Source of the DNA: JAFHCF01 sp048497495
GTDB lineage: Bacteria; Pseudomonadota; Alphaproteobacteria; Rhizobiales; Ancalomicrobiaceae
Assembly (NCBI GenBank): GCA_048497495.1
Contig: JAFHCF010000137.1
Coordinates: forward strand, 1-14,097
Direction of reading: 5' to 3'
DNA: 14,097 bases
Part shown: in pieces, positions 6,024 to 12,484 of the stretch
Layout of the letters: each line of letters opens with the position of its first letter
Position numbering within the stretch: the first letter of the stretch is position 1
Made by a program: the position numbers and the translations under genes
The notes under the pieces: generated by a model
Told to the model about the DNA's origin: nothing
The model's input: the letters and a program-made list of their open reading frames with translations, nothing else
The model's database searches: none

Positions 6024-7109
6024 ATGAAGATCTCCTGTTTCGATCGCCCCCCGGACCGCTTCTTCGATTGCACCTCGGAGGCCTGGCGGCGCCTGCTGCG
6101 CAGCCTTCTCGGCGCCCTCGCCCTCGCCATCGGCTTCTCGCTGCTGATGTCCGGCCTCGCCCGCGACATCGCCTATGGCGAGACCGTGGCGAAGCCCGTG
6201 CTGCGCTCGATGATCGCCATCCCCGACGCGGTCGTCACCATCGGCGACTTCTTCGAGGACGCCGGCGACAAGGCCGCGACGCCCCTCTTCCGCGCCCCCG
6301 ATCTCGGCACCACCGGATCGGTGCCGGCCCGACGCGTCGTCGATCTCGCCCGCGCCGCCGGCTTCGACGGCGCCGACGTCGGCGGGTTGGTCGAGGTCCA
6401 GGTGACCCGCCTGTCGCGACCGGTGGAGGCCGACGAACTCGGCCGGATGATCGCGGCGGAAGCGCTGCGCCAGAACGGCCGCAACCTCGCCGAGGTCTCC
6501 ATCGACGACCTGCGCGTCGTCTTCGACACCCCCGTCGCCCCGCGCCAGGCCGATCTGCGCGCCGCCGTGCCGGCTCGTGTCGTCTCCTTCTCGCTCAACC
6601 CGCAGAACGGCCGGTTCGACGCCCTGGTGTCGATCGACAAGGGCAACGGCAACGATCGGATCCACCTGCGCGGCGAGGTGGTGGAGACCGTCCAGGTCGT
6701 CACCCTCTCCCGCACCTTCGCCCGCGGCGACATCGTCGGCCGCGACGACGTCGTCATCGACCGCATGCCGCGCCGCCAGGCCGGCAACCTGCGCGCCGCC
6801 GACCCCGACCGCATCGTCGGCCTCGCCGCCCGCCGCCAGTTGCGCGGCGGCCAGCCGGTGACCCAGGGCGACTTCGTCCGGCCGATCGTCGTCAATCGCG
6901 GCGACACCGTCACCATCGTCTTCGAGACCGACGCCCTGACCGTCACCAGCCGCGGCCAGGCGCTCGAATCCGGCTCGATCGGCGACCTCGTCGGCGTTCT
7001 CAATCCGCAGTCCAAACGGACCATCCACGCCACCGTCGCCGGTCCCGGCAAGGTGGCCGTCGTCGCCGGCGCCAAGGCCGTCGCCAGCCTCGGAAGGAAA
7101 ACTCAGTGA
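6024..7109 (+). CDS. flgA: flagellar P-ring assembly chaperone FlgA
   Basis: A protein of 361 aa, in the longer alphaproteobacterial class of FlgA. FlgA is a periplasmic chaperone needed to assemble the FlgI P-ring. A basic n-region of about 26 residues precedes a hydrophobic stretch (about 27-42, SLLGALALAIGFSLLM), giving an unusually long export signal; the cleavage site is not clear. The C-terminal SAF-type domain (about 235-355) is typical: VVTLSRTFARGDIVGRDDVV, RRQLRGGQPVTQGDFVRP, VNRGDTVTIVFETDALTVTS, GDLVGVLNPQSKRTIHA. ATG 6024 is preferred over GTG 6009, which overlaps the flgG stop and lacks a good ribosome site. The stop overlaps the flgH start (TGATG), so the two are coupled. Confidence 0.92.
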   Translation: MKISCFDRPPDRFFDCTSEAWRRLLRSLLGALALAIGFSLLMSGLARDIAYGETVAKPVLRSMIAIPDAVVTIGDFFEDAGDKAATPLFRAPDLGTTGSVPARRVVDLARAAGFDGADVGGLVEVQVTRLSRPVEADELGRMIAAEALRQNGRNLAEVSIDDLRVVFDTPVAPRQADLRAAVPARVVSFSLNPQNGRFDALVSIDKGNGNDRIHLRGEVVETVQVVTLSRTFARGDIVGRDDVVIDRMPRRQAGNLRAADPDRIVGLAARRQLRGGQPVTQGDFVRPIVVNRGDTVTIVFETDALTVTSRGQALESGSIGDLVGVLNPQSKRTIHATVAGPGKVAVVAGAKAVASLGRKTQ

Positions 7110-7867
7110 TGCGTGGCCCGCTCCACACCCTCGTCCCGGCGACGCTGCTCGTCCTCGCCGCCCTGCCGCTCGCCGGCTGCGGCAACTCCTGGGATCGCGT
7201 CGGCGAGATCGGCAAGACGCCCAAGCTCTCGGCGATCGACGATCCGACCGCCAAGGCCGGCTACAAGTCGGTGTCGATGCCGATGCCGGCCCCCGAACCG
7301 GCGGCCTATGCCCCGGCCTCGCTGTGGTCGAAGGGCTCGCGCGCCTTCTTCAAGGATCAGCGCGCCCACCGCATCGGCGACATCCTCACCGTCGCCGTGG
7401 TGATCACCGACAAGGCCAAGATCGCCAACGACACCGCCCGCGGTCGCTCCGAGAGCGAATCGACCAGCGTCGGCGGCCTGCCCGGCGCGGCGATCGACGG
7501 TCTGATCAAGAAGACCGGCGCCACCTCGTCGAACCTGATCGCCAACACCACCAAGACCGCCTCGGAAGGTACCGGCTCGGTCGACCGGTCGGAGACGTTG
7601 CAGACCAACGTCGCCGCTCTCGTCACCCAGGTCCTGCCCAACGGCAACATGGTGATCGAAGGGCGCCAGGAGGTTCGGGTGAATTTCGAAATCCGCGAAC
7701 TGATCGTCGCCGGCGTGGTCCGCCCGGAGGACATCGGCTCCGACAACACCATCGAATCGACCAAGATCGCCGAAGCCCGCATCTCCTACGGCGGACGCGG
7801 CCAGATCACCGACGTCCAGCAGTCGCGCTACGGGACCCAGTTCCTCGACGTGTTGATGCCCTTCTGA
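7109..7867 (+). CDS. flgH: flagellar L-ring lipoprotein FlgH
   Basis: A protein of 252 aa forming the L-ring in the outer membrane. A lipoprotein signal ends in the lipobox LAGC, so Cys24 should be the lipidated residue. Family motifs follow: SLWSKGSRAFFKDQRAHRIG, DILTVAVVITDKAKIANDT, TNVAALVTQVLPNGNMVIEG, FEIRELIVAGVVRPEDIG, and the C-terminal ISYGGRGQITDVQQSRYGTQ. The start codon shares a base with the flgA stop; GGAAGGA lies about 9-10 nt upstream. It is the last gene of the sigma-54-driven flgF operon and is followed by a strong hairpin terminator about 140 bp downstream. Confidence 0.97.
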   Translation: MRGPLHTLVPATLLVLAALPLAGCGNSWDRVGEIGKTPKLSAIDDPTAKAGYKSVSMPMPAPEPAAYAPASLWSKGSRAFFKDQRAHRIGDILTVAVVITDKAKIANDTARGRSESESTSVGGLPGAAIDGLIKKTGATSSNLIANTTKTASEGTGSVDRSETLQTNVAALVTQVLPNGNMVIEGRQEVRVNFEIRELIVAGVVRPEDIGSDNTIESTKIAEARISYGGRGQITDVQQSRYGTQFLDVLMPF

Positions 7868-8010
7868 TCCCTCCCCGCGCGCTCGGACATCCCTCTCTCT
7901 CGCGTCGGCTCCCCAGCGGCGCGGGCGAGGTCCGGGCGGGCACTCTCGGCACCCTCGCGATCTTCCGTACTCCCCAGGCGGATCGTCGCTACCGGATGCC
8001 CGAGACGACA

Positions 8011-8047
8011 GAGGCGCGGCCCTCTCCCCAGGGCCGCGCCTCTTTCC
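8011..8047 (+). terminator. intrinsic terminator after flgH
   Basis: A perfect 13-bp inverted repeat, GAGGCGCGGCCCT / AGGGCCGCGCCTC, with a 6-nt loop is followed by TTTCC on the plus strand. It closes the flgFGAH operon. It may also block transcripts from the converging dksA, but that side has no T-run. Confidence 0.8.
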
Positions 8048-8148
8048 TGTCTTCGTCGAAGCGGTGTCGCACGCGACGCCGTTTCGGCCGGTCGGTCGGC
8101 CGTGACTTGCCCGAAACGCGGATCGCGCCGCCCTTCGCGCCCACCGCC

Positions 8149-8565
<417 letters not shown>

Positions 8566-8612
8566 CAATGCTCCCTTCCGATCCATTCACGGGGGCTGGC
8601 GAAAGCGCGCGG

Positions 8613-8641
8613 AATATAGCCACCGCGCCGGCCTCTTACAA
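8613..8641 (-). promoter_or_regulatory. housekeeping sigma-70-type promoter of dksA
   Basis: Read on the minus strand: -35 TTGTAA (4 of 6 to consensus), a 17-bp spacer, and -10 TATATT (5 of 6). It lies about 48 bp upstream of the dksA ATG, within the 195-bp gap after fliX. This suggests that dksA is transcribed independently of flagellar control. Confidence 0.65.
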
Positions 8642-8760
8642 CGCCGGCGAGATGACGTCACGATGAAAGCACGTGCCCTGTGGGTAATTTCTCGGCAAAT
8701 GGTTGTTTTCGACGGAAATAATGCGGTTTCGGCGATCGTGCGGAAGTGAAATTCCGCCGT

Positions 8761-9201
8761 TCAATCCGGGTAGCGTCCGAATTTCGCCAATTCGACTCGC
8801 GCCCGAAGCTCGATGTCGTCGACGAGGTCGTCGAGACGATCGTCGCCGGAGGGCCGGCGCTGGCCGAGCAGATCGACCAGACGCTCCAATCGGTCGGTCG
8901 CCACGCCGCCGCCGAGGAGATCGAGCTTCACCCCTTCGAGCACGTCGAGCACGTCGAGCCCGCGTCGGACCGCCTTGCGCTTCTTCTCGCCCGCGTCCTC
9001 CGGCACCACCACGCCCTGCAGCGCCATGAGGCTGGCGAGATCGCCGATGCCCGTGGTCCCGGCGAGCGTCGGCGCCGCCGCCCTCGTCGTCGCTTCTCCG
9101 GTCGGCAGCGAGAAAGCCGATCCGCTCGCCCCCGCCCGCTTCGTCGGCCCGCCCGACTGCACGCCGTCGGCGCGCCCCGGTCCATCGATCCTGATCGCCA
9201 C
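8761..9201 (-). CDS. fliX: class II flagellar assembly regulator FliX
   Basis: A protein of 146 aa of the FliX family, found in alphaproteobacteria. In Caulobacter FliX binds FlbD and couples basal-body assembly to FlbD/sigma-54 transcription. The N-terminal 50 residues are loose and Gly/Ala/Thr-rich. The conserved part starts near residue 50 (GIGDLASLMALQGV) and includes KKRKAVRRGLDVLDVLEGVKL and, at the end, DDLVDDIELRARVELAKFGR. The start is GTG at 9201, backed by a strong GGAGG (9208-9212) 6 nt upstream. It is divergent from flgI, as in Caulobacter. An ftr-like dyad lies just upstream, between the ribosome site and a weak -10-like sequence. Confidence 0.92.
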   Translation of the reverse strand: MAIRIDGPGRADGVQSGGPTKRAGASGSAFSLPTGEATTRAAAPTLAGTTGIGDLASLMALQGVVVPEDAGEKKRKAVRRGLDVLDVLEGVKLDLLGGGVATDRLERLVDLLGQRRPSGDDRLDDLVDDIELRARVELAKFGRYPD

Positions 9202-9225
9202 GCCTCACCTCCGGCACGACCGGCC

Positions 9226-9240
9226 CGGCAACTCTTGCCG
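9226..9240. promoter_or_regulatory. FlbD-type (ftr-like) dyad between fliX and flgI
   Basis: CGGCAACTCTTGCCG is a perfect dyad with 6-bp arms (CGGCAA / TTGCCG) and a 3-bp spacer. This is the same geometry and core as the site before flgF. It is 139 bp upstream of the flgI sigma-54 element, a normal enhancer distance, and 24 bp upstream of the fliX start codon, where binding could repress fliX. Confidence 0.6.
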
Positions 9241-9379
9241 CGCCCACTCGCCCTTCTAGCACGAACCGGCACGTTTTGCCCCGCCCGTCCCCGGCGCGGT
9301 GCGACGACGCCCCTGCCGGACCCTCGGGAAACCCCGGTTTTCGGCCATCCGCCCGAAATCGACGGGCGAGCCCGCCGAC

Positions 9380-9395
9380 TGGCACGCGCCTCGCA
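9380..9395 (+). promoter_or_regulatory. sigma-54 promoter of flgI operon
   Basis: TGGCACGCGCCTCGCA carries a perfect -24 half (TGGCACG) and a near-perfect -12 half (TCGCA for TTGCA), with the correct GG-to-GC spacing of 12 nt. Transcription would start near 9406, only about 24 nt before the flgI ATG. This short leader is almost filled by the hairpin that displays the ribosome binding site. Confidence 0.85.
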
Positions 9396-9405
9396 AGACA
9401 GAAGG

Positions 9406-9425
9406 CGAGATTTGGGGAGATCTCG
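9406..9425 (+). promoter_or_regulatory. flgI leader hairpin with Shine-Dalgarno in the loop
   Basis: CGAGAT (9406-9411) and ATCTCG (9420-9425) form a perfect 6-bp stem around the 8-nt loop TTGGGGAG, which contains the ribosome binding site. The ATG follows 4 nt after the stem. A protein that binds GGA in loops, such as CsrA, would have ideal access; this is inference. Confidence 0.5.
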
Positions 9426-9429
9426 CTAT

Positions 9430-10554
9430 ATGTCCATGTGGTCCAAGACGTTCCTTCGAACCTTCGGGTTCGCCGCCGCACTCTTCGCCGCTCTGGGAGC
9501 GGTCGAAGCGGCGACCTCGCGCATCAAGGATCTCGCCGCCATCGAAGGTGTGCGCGAGAATCAGCTCGTCGGCTACGGCATCGTCGTCGGCCTCGCCGGC
9601 ACCGGCGACAGCCTCACCAACGCCCCCTTCACCAAACAGTCGCTGCAGGCGATGCTGGAGCGCATGGGCGTCAACACCCGCGGCGCCACCATGCGCACCG
9701 CCAACGTCGCCGCGGTTATGGTGACCGCCAATCTGCCGCCGTTCTCCACCCAGGGCACCCGCATCGACGTCTCCATCTCGGCGCTCGGCGATGCCAAGAG
9801 CCTGCAGGGCGGCACGCTTCTGGTCACCCCGCTGATGGGCGCCGACGGCGAGGTCTACGCCATCGCGCAAGGCGCGCTCGCCGTCGGCGGCTTCACCGCC
9901 AAGGGCGACGGCGCCTCCGTCACCCGCGGCGTGCCGACCGCCGCCCGCATCGCCAGCGGCGCGCTCGTCGAGCGCGAGATCGAGTTCAAGCTCGGCACCA
10001 TGAACGCCGTGCGTCTCGCCCTGCGCAACCCCGACTTCACCACGGCGCGGCGCATCGCCATGGCGATCAACGACCTGATCGGCGTGCCCTCGGCCGAGCC
10101 GATCGACCCCTCCACCGTCCGCCTCACCCTGCCGGCGAAGTTCAACGGCAACATCATCGACCTGATCACCGACATCGAGCAATTGGCGGTCGAACCCGAC
10201 CTGCCGGCCAAGGTGGTGATCGACGAGGCCACCGGCATCATCGTCATGGGCCAGGACGTGCGCGTCTCCACCGTCGCGGTGGCACAGGGAAATCTCACCG
10301 TCACCGTCACCGAGCAACCCGAGGTCAGCCAACCCAATCCGCTGTCGGGCGGCAAGACCACGGTGGTGCCGCGCACCCAGATCACCGTCGACGACTCGTC
10401 GAAGAAGCGGATCGCGGTGGTGCCGCAGACCGTGTCCCTGCGCGAACTGGTCGACGGCCTCAACGCCCTCGGCGTCGGTCCGCGCGACATGATCACCATC
10501 CTCCAGGCGATCAAGGCGTCCGGTGCCCTCCAGGCCGAAATCGAGGTGATGTGA
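9430..10554 (+). CDS. flgI: flagellar P-ring protein FlgI
   Basis: A protein of 374 aa, the usual length. A Sec signal peptide (residues 1-27, ending AVEA) precedes the mature start ATSRIKDLAAIEGVRENQLV. Conserved phrases follow: GYGIVVGLAGTGDSLTNAPF, FTKQSLQAMLERMGVNTRG, STQGTRIDVSISALGDAKSL, GGTLLVTPLMGADGEVYAIA, and the C-terminal LRELVDGLNALGVGPRDMI. It assembles the periplasmic P-ring with help from FlgA. Its sigma-54 promoter is separate from that of flgA. ATG 9430 is preferred to ATG 9436 because GGGGAG then has the better spacing. The stop overlaps the next start (TGATG). Confidence 0.97.
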   Translation: MSMWSKTFLRTFGFAAALFAALGAVEAATSRIKDLAAIEGVRENQLVGYGIVVGLAGTGDSLTNAPFTKQSLQAMLERMGVNTRGATMRTANVAAVMVTANLPPFSTQGTRIDVSISALGDAKSLQGGTLLVTPLMGADGEVYAIAQGALAVGGFTAKGDGASVTRGVPTAARIASGALVEREIEFKLGTMNAVRLALRNPDFTTARRIAMAINDLIGVPSAEPIDPSTVRLTLPAKFNGNIIDLITDIEQLAVEPDLPAKVVIDEATGIIVMGQDVRVSTVAVAQGNLTVTVTEQPEVSQPNPLSGGKTTVVPRTQITVDDSSKKRIAVVPQTVSLRELVDGLNALGVGPRDMITILQAIKASGALQAEIEVM

Positions 10555-10883
10555 TGGGCTACGACGCGACGCTCTCGCTGGCCGCCTCCAACCCGGCCCT
10601 CCACACCATCTCCGACACGCCGCTCTCCGCCAAGGCGACGCCGCAGGCCAAGGCCCGTGCCCAGGCCAAGGAATTCGAGCAGGTCTTCCTCACCACCATG
10701 TTCAACCAGATGTTCGCCGGTCTGGAGACCTCCGGTCCCTTCCACGGCGGTCAGGCCGAGGAGACCTGGCGCGGCATGCTGGTCGACAAATACGCCGGCG
10801 AAGTCGCCAAGTCCGGCGGCATCGGCATCGCCGACGCCGTCTACGGTCAACTCTTGCAAGTCCAGGAAGGTGCCGCGAAATGA
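10554..10883 (+). CDS. flgJ: rod-binding protein, FlgJ N-terminal domain only (CheL-like)
   Basis: A protein of 109 aa matching only the rod-binding domain of FlgJ. Hallmarks are AKEFEQVFLTTMFNQMFAGL (about residues 38-57), AEETWRGMLVDKYAGEVAKS (68-87), and GGIGIADAVYGQLL near the end. The C-terminal peptidoglycan hydrolase domain of enterobacterial FlgJ is absent. This is normal in alphaproteobacteria, where it is often annotated as the chemotactic signal-response protein CheL and a separate enzyme opens the wall. It probably acts as a rod cap or scaffold in the periplasm. It overlaps the flgI stop (TGATG) and the next start (ATGA), so all three are translationally coupled. Confidence 0.88.
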   Translation: MGYDATLSLAASNPALHTISDTPLSAKATPQAKARAQAKEFEQVFLTTMFNQMFAGLETSGPFHGGQAEETWRGMLVDKYAGEVAKSGGIGIADAVYGQLLQVQEGAAK

Positions 10884-11374
10884 ACTACGGCAATCGCTCG
10901 CCGCGTCCGCTTCCCGACACCGAACCGGCCATCGCCTCCCTCGGCGCCGCCGAAGCCCTGATCGACGAAGTGATCGGGGCGCTCGGCGAACTCGAGGCGG
11001 CGATCCGCGAGGAGACCCGCCTGATCCGCGCCGGCCTCCTCTTCGCCGCCGCCGAACTCGATGCCGAGAAGAGCCGCGCCACCGCCGTCTATCTGCGCCT
11101 GCGGGCGCGCATGAAGGCCAATACCCTCGCCCTCGGCCGCCTCTGCGGACCCCGTGTCGAGGACCTGCGCCGCCACCATCAGGACTTCACCGCCCTTCTG
11201 CGCGAGAACCTCGCCGTCCTCGCCATCGCCCGTGAAGTCTCCGAGGATCTGGTACGCACCGTCGCCGACGCGGTCGGCCGTCACGCCGCGCCGCGCACCT
11301 ATGGCCGCGACGCCGGCGCCGCCATGGACCGCACCGGCGGCGCCCGCGGCATCGCCGTCGATCGCCGCCTCTGA
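10880..11374 (+). CDS. FlgN-like flagellar export chaperone (tentative)
   Basis: A protein of 164 aa, mostly helical. Residues 20-130 have heptad-like Leu/Ala patterns (ALIDEVIGALGELEAAIREE, RENLAVLAIAREVSEDLV) and the tail is Gly/Arg-rich. Size, helical content and position after flgI-flgJ fit FlgN, the cytoplasmic chaperone for the hook-filament junction proteins FlgK and FlgL; sequence similarity by eye is limited. The start overlaps the flgJ stop as ATGA. It is the last gene of the flgI operon. No flgK or flgL lies in the window, so the partner cannot be checked here. Confidence 0.6.
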   Translation: MNYGNRSPRPLPDTEPAIASLGAAEALIDEVIGALGELEAAIREETRLIRAGLLFAAAELDAEKSRATAVYLRLRARMKANTLALGRLCGPRVEDLRRHHQDFTALLRENLAVLAIAREVSEDLVRTVADAVGRHAAPRTYGRDAGAAMDRTGGARGIAVDRRL

Positions 11375-11813
11375 TCCCGGGCACGAGAAGATCACGGCCC
11401 GGTGGTGTCGGTCGCGCCTTTCCCATGACGCAGATGGCGAAGAGATGATCGCATGTCTTCGCCTGCCGGACGCGTCGTCGAACCGCCGCGACGGCGGATC
11501 ACGTCCGAGCAACGCCACCCGCGACATTCCGCCGGACACCGCCTGTCTCGCGTCGGCGCCACCGGTCTCGGCGACCATCTCGCGCCGCCGCCCCCGTGAG
11601 AAGTACCCCATGTAGTCTGCGAGTCGTCACGGCGACGAAAAGAATAAGAATTTCACGAAGACTCTCGTTCTGGATTCACCATATCCGCGAATAGTCTCTT
11701 CCTACTCTCAGAAAGAGCTTTTTCGCCGACATTCATTTACGGACGATTCAAATCCGACGCGCAACGTGGTGTGACGACCAGATCCAGGGCCGGGAGAGCC
11801 CGAGGAGTCGACC
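11375..11813. other. intergenic region between the flgN-like gene and the flaG-like gene
   Basis: No convincing gene is seen in these 439 bp. The first half is GC-rich and holds a 28-nt dyad (11436-11463) and a smaller hairpin CCGCCG-CGA-CGGCGG (11483-11497). The second half (about 11625-11770) is AT-richer than its surroundings and should hold the promoter of the flaG-like gene, but no clear sigma-54, sigma-28 or sigma-70 site was recognised. Just before the start codon, GGGC-CGGGAGA-GCCC (11787-11801) forms a 4-bp hairpin with a GGA loop. Confidence 0.6.
11436..11463. repeat. 28-nt near-perfect dyad after the flgI operon
   Basis: GGCGAAGA pairs with TCTTCGCC; after one G-G mismatch, ATG pairs with CAT around the tetraloop ATCG. 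The whole structure has 11 pairs in 28 nt. No T-run follows, so it is not a standard terminator. It could be a 3'-end stability hairpin of the flgI-flgJ-flgN mRNA or an operator. Confidence 0.45.
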
Positions 11814-12191
11814 ATGGACACCGCAGCGCTGAGACCTCTAGGAACGATCGTCCACGAAGCACCGCCGCGTCGCGACGACGTGACCGGTTCGCCGGCGACC
11901 ACCGACCTGCCGACCGAGAAGACGGTGCAGGCCACCCAGGCGACGCGCGACGGCACGGCCGCCGACAACCGCCGCAATCCCGGCGATCAGACCTCCCGGT
12001 CGCCGATCAGGACCGGTTTCGAGCGCGACCTCGCCACCGGATCGGTCGTCTATCGTTGGGTCGACCAGGCCACCGATCGTGTCCTCCTGGAGATCCCGCG
12101 CTCCGACAAGATCCGTTCGCGCCAGATCTACCAGGATCAGGGACAAGATCACGCCGCCACCGCCACTCCGAGTGTCGACCGGTCCGTCTGA
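11814..12191 (+). CDS. FlaG-like flagellar protein (tentative)
   Basis: A protein of 125 aa. The first 65 residues are polar, rich in Thr, Asp and Arg, and look disordered. Residues of about 67-106 form the conserved-looking part, FERDLATGSVVYRWVDQATD followed by RVLLEIPRSDKIRSRQ. This has the FlaG pattern of a beta hairpin with a turn (xVVYRVxDxxTxxVLxxIP) and a basic end. FlaG-family proteins lie next to flagellin genes and affect filament length. The location 294 bp before a flagellin gene supports this. The start is backed by GAGGAG 6 nt upstream. A hairpin terminator follows, so it is probably monocistronic. Confidence 0.55.
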   Translation: MDTAALRPLGTIVHEAPPRRDDVTGSPATTDLPTEKTVQATQATRDGTAADNRRNPGDQTSRSPIRTGFERDLATGSVVYRWVDQATDRVLLEIPRSDKIRSRQIYQDQGQDHAATATPSVDRSV

Positions 12192-12220
12192 ACCGCCCCC
12201 GCCGACATCGACGCCTTCCC

Positions 12221-12260
12221 CACGAGGCCCGCCGACCGACGTCGCGCGGGCCTTTTCGTG
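12221..12260 (+). terminator. intrinsic terminator after the flaG-like gene
   Basis: AGGCCCGC (12225-12232) pairs with GCGGGCCT (12246-12253) around a 13-nt loop, followed by TTTTC. Outer bases CACGA and TCGTG can extend the stem across a small bulge. It separates the flaG-like gene from flagellin 1. Confidence 0.65.
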
Positions 12261-12291
12261 CCCGGCGCCGACCGCGCTCGACGCCCCCTCA

Positions 12292-12307
12292 TGGTGAACG
12301 TATTGCT
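12292..12307 (+). promoter_or_regulatory. weak sigma-54-like site before flagellin 1
   Basis: TGGTGAACGTATTGCT keeps the essential GG and TTGC at the right spacing (12 nt), but the CACG part of the -24 element is lost. If used, the leader would be about 167 nt and would contain the TTAACC repeats. GG and GC at this spacing are common in GC-rich DNA, so this is only a candidate. Confidence 0.3.
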
Positions 12308-12329
12308 AACGCCATTTCGTGTAATACTT

Positions 12330-12383
12330 CATTAACCACTTTACATAGACTTAACCATGAAAGTCATTAACCACTTTCCTTAG
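12330..12383 (+). repeat. direct repeats CATTAACCACTTT before flagellin 1
   Basis: Two 19-bp copies (12330-12348 and 12365-12383) share CATTAACCACTTT and a final TAG, 35 bp apart. A third TTAACC lies between them as TTAACCAT (12351-12358), a CtrA-like half-site. The second copy is also centred in a dyad, GAAAGT (12359-12364) with ACTTTC (12373-12378). The cluster is in an AT-rich patch and looks like a multi-site binding region for a flagellin regulator. Confidence 0.55.
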
Positions 12384-12438
12384 CGTCTCATTCAAGTCTT
12401 CCCGCCATCGTCGCCACGTCACAGATACAGAGTGACAA

Positions 12439-12479
12439 CGGTTCAGAAAGAACCGCCACGCCACGATCAGGAAGGATCG
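12439..12479 (+). promoter_or_regulatory. flagellin 1 leader: two hairpins, the second displaying the Shine-Dalgarno
   Basis: Hairpin A is CGGTTC-AGAAA-GAACCG (12439-12455). Hairpin B is CGATC-AGGAAG-GATCG (12464-12479); its hexaloop AGGAAG holds most of the ribosome binding site and sits 5 nt before the ATG. Flagellin leaders are known targets of FlbT in Caulobacter and of CsrA in Bacillus, so a post-transcriptional role is plausible. Confidence 0.5.
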
Positions 12480-12484
12480 CTACA

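Noticed and set aside
6068..7867. Possible long protein ending in FlgH
   Set aside because: The first part is an Arg-rich shadow of flgA. FlgH has its own ATG at 7109 with a lipobox signal, so the frame is only open upstream by chance.
8566..8586. N-terminal extension of DksA (MDRKGAL)
   Set aside because: There is no ribosome site before that ATG, while AAGGGAG lies at good spacing before the start at 8565.
8740..8757. GCGGAA/TTCCGC hairpin after fliX as a terminator
   Set aside because: The stem is only 6 bp with no T-run on the minus strand. It may be a minor structure, but there is no support for termination.
9276..10883. Possible fusion ending in the FlgJ rod-binding domain
   Set aside because: The upstream part is a shadow of flgI in another frame. 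The real gene starts at 10554, overlapping the flgI stop codon.
11708..11733. Sigma-28-like -10 (GCCGACAT) before the flaG-like gene
   Set aside because: The matching -35 position bears no resemblance to the consensus, so a single half-match is not enough.
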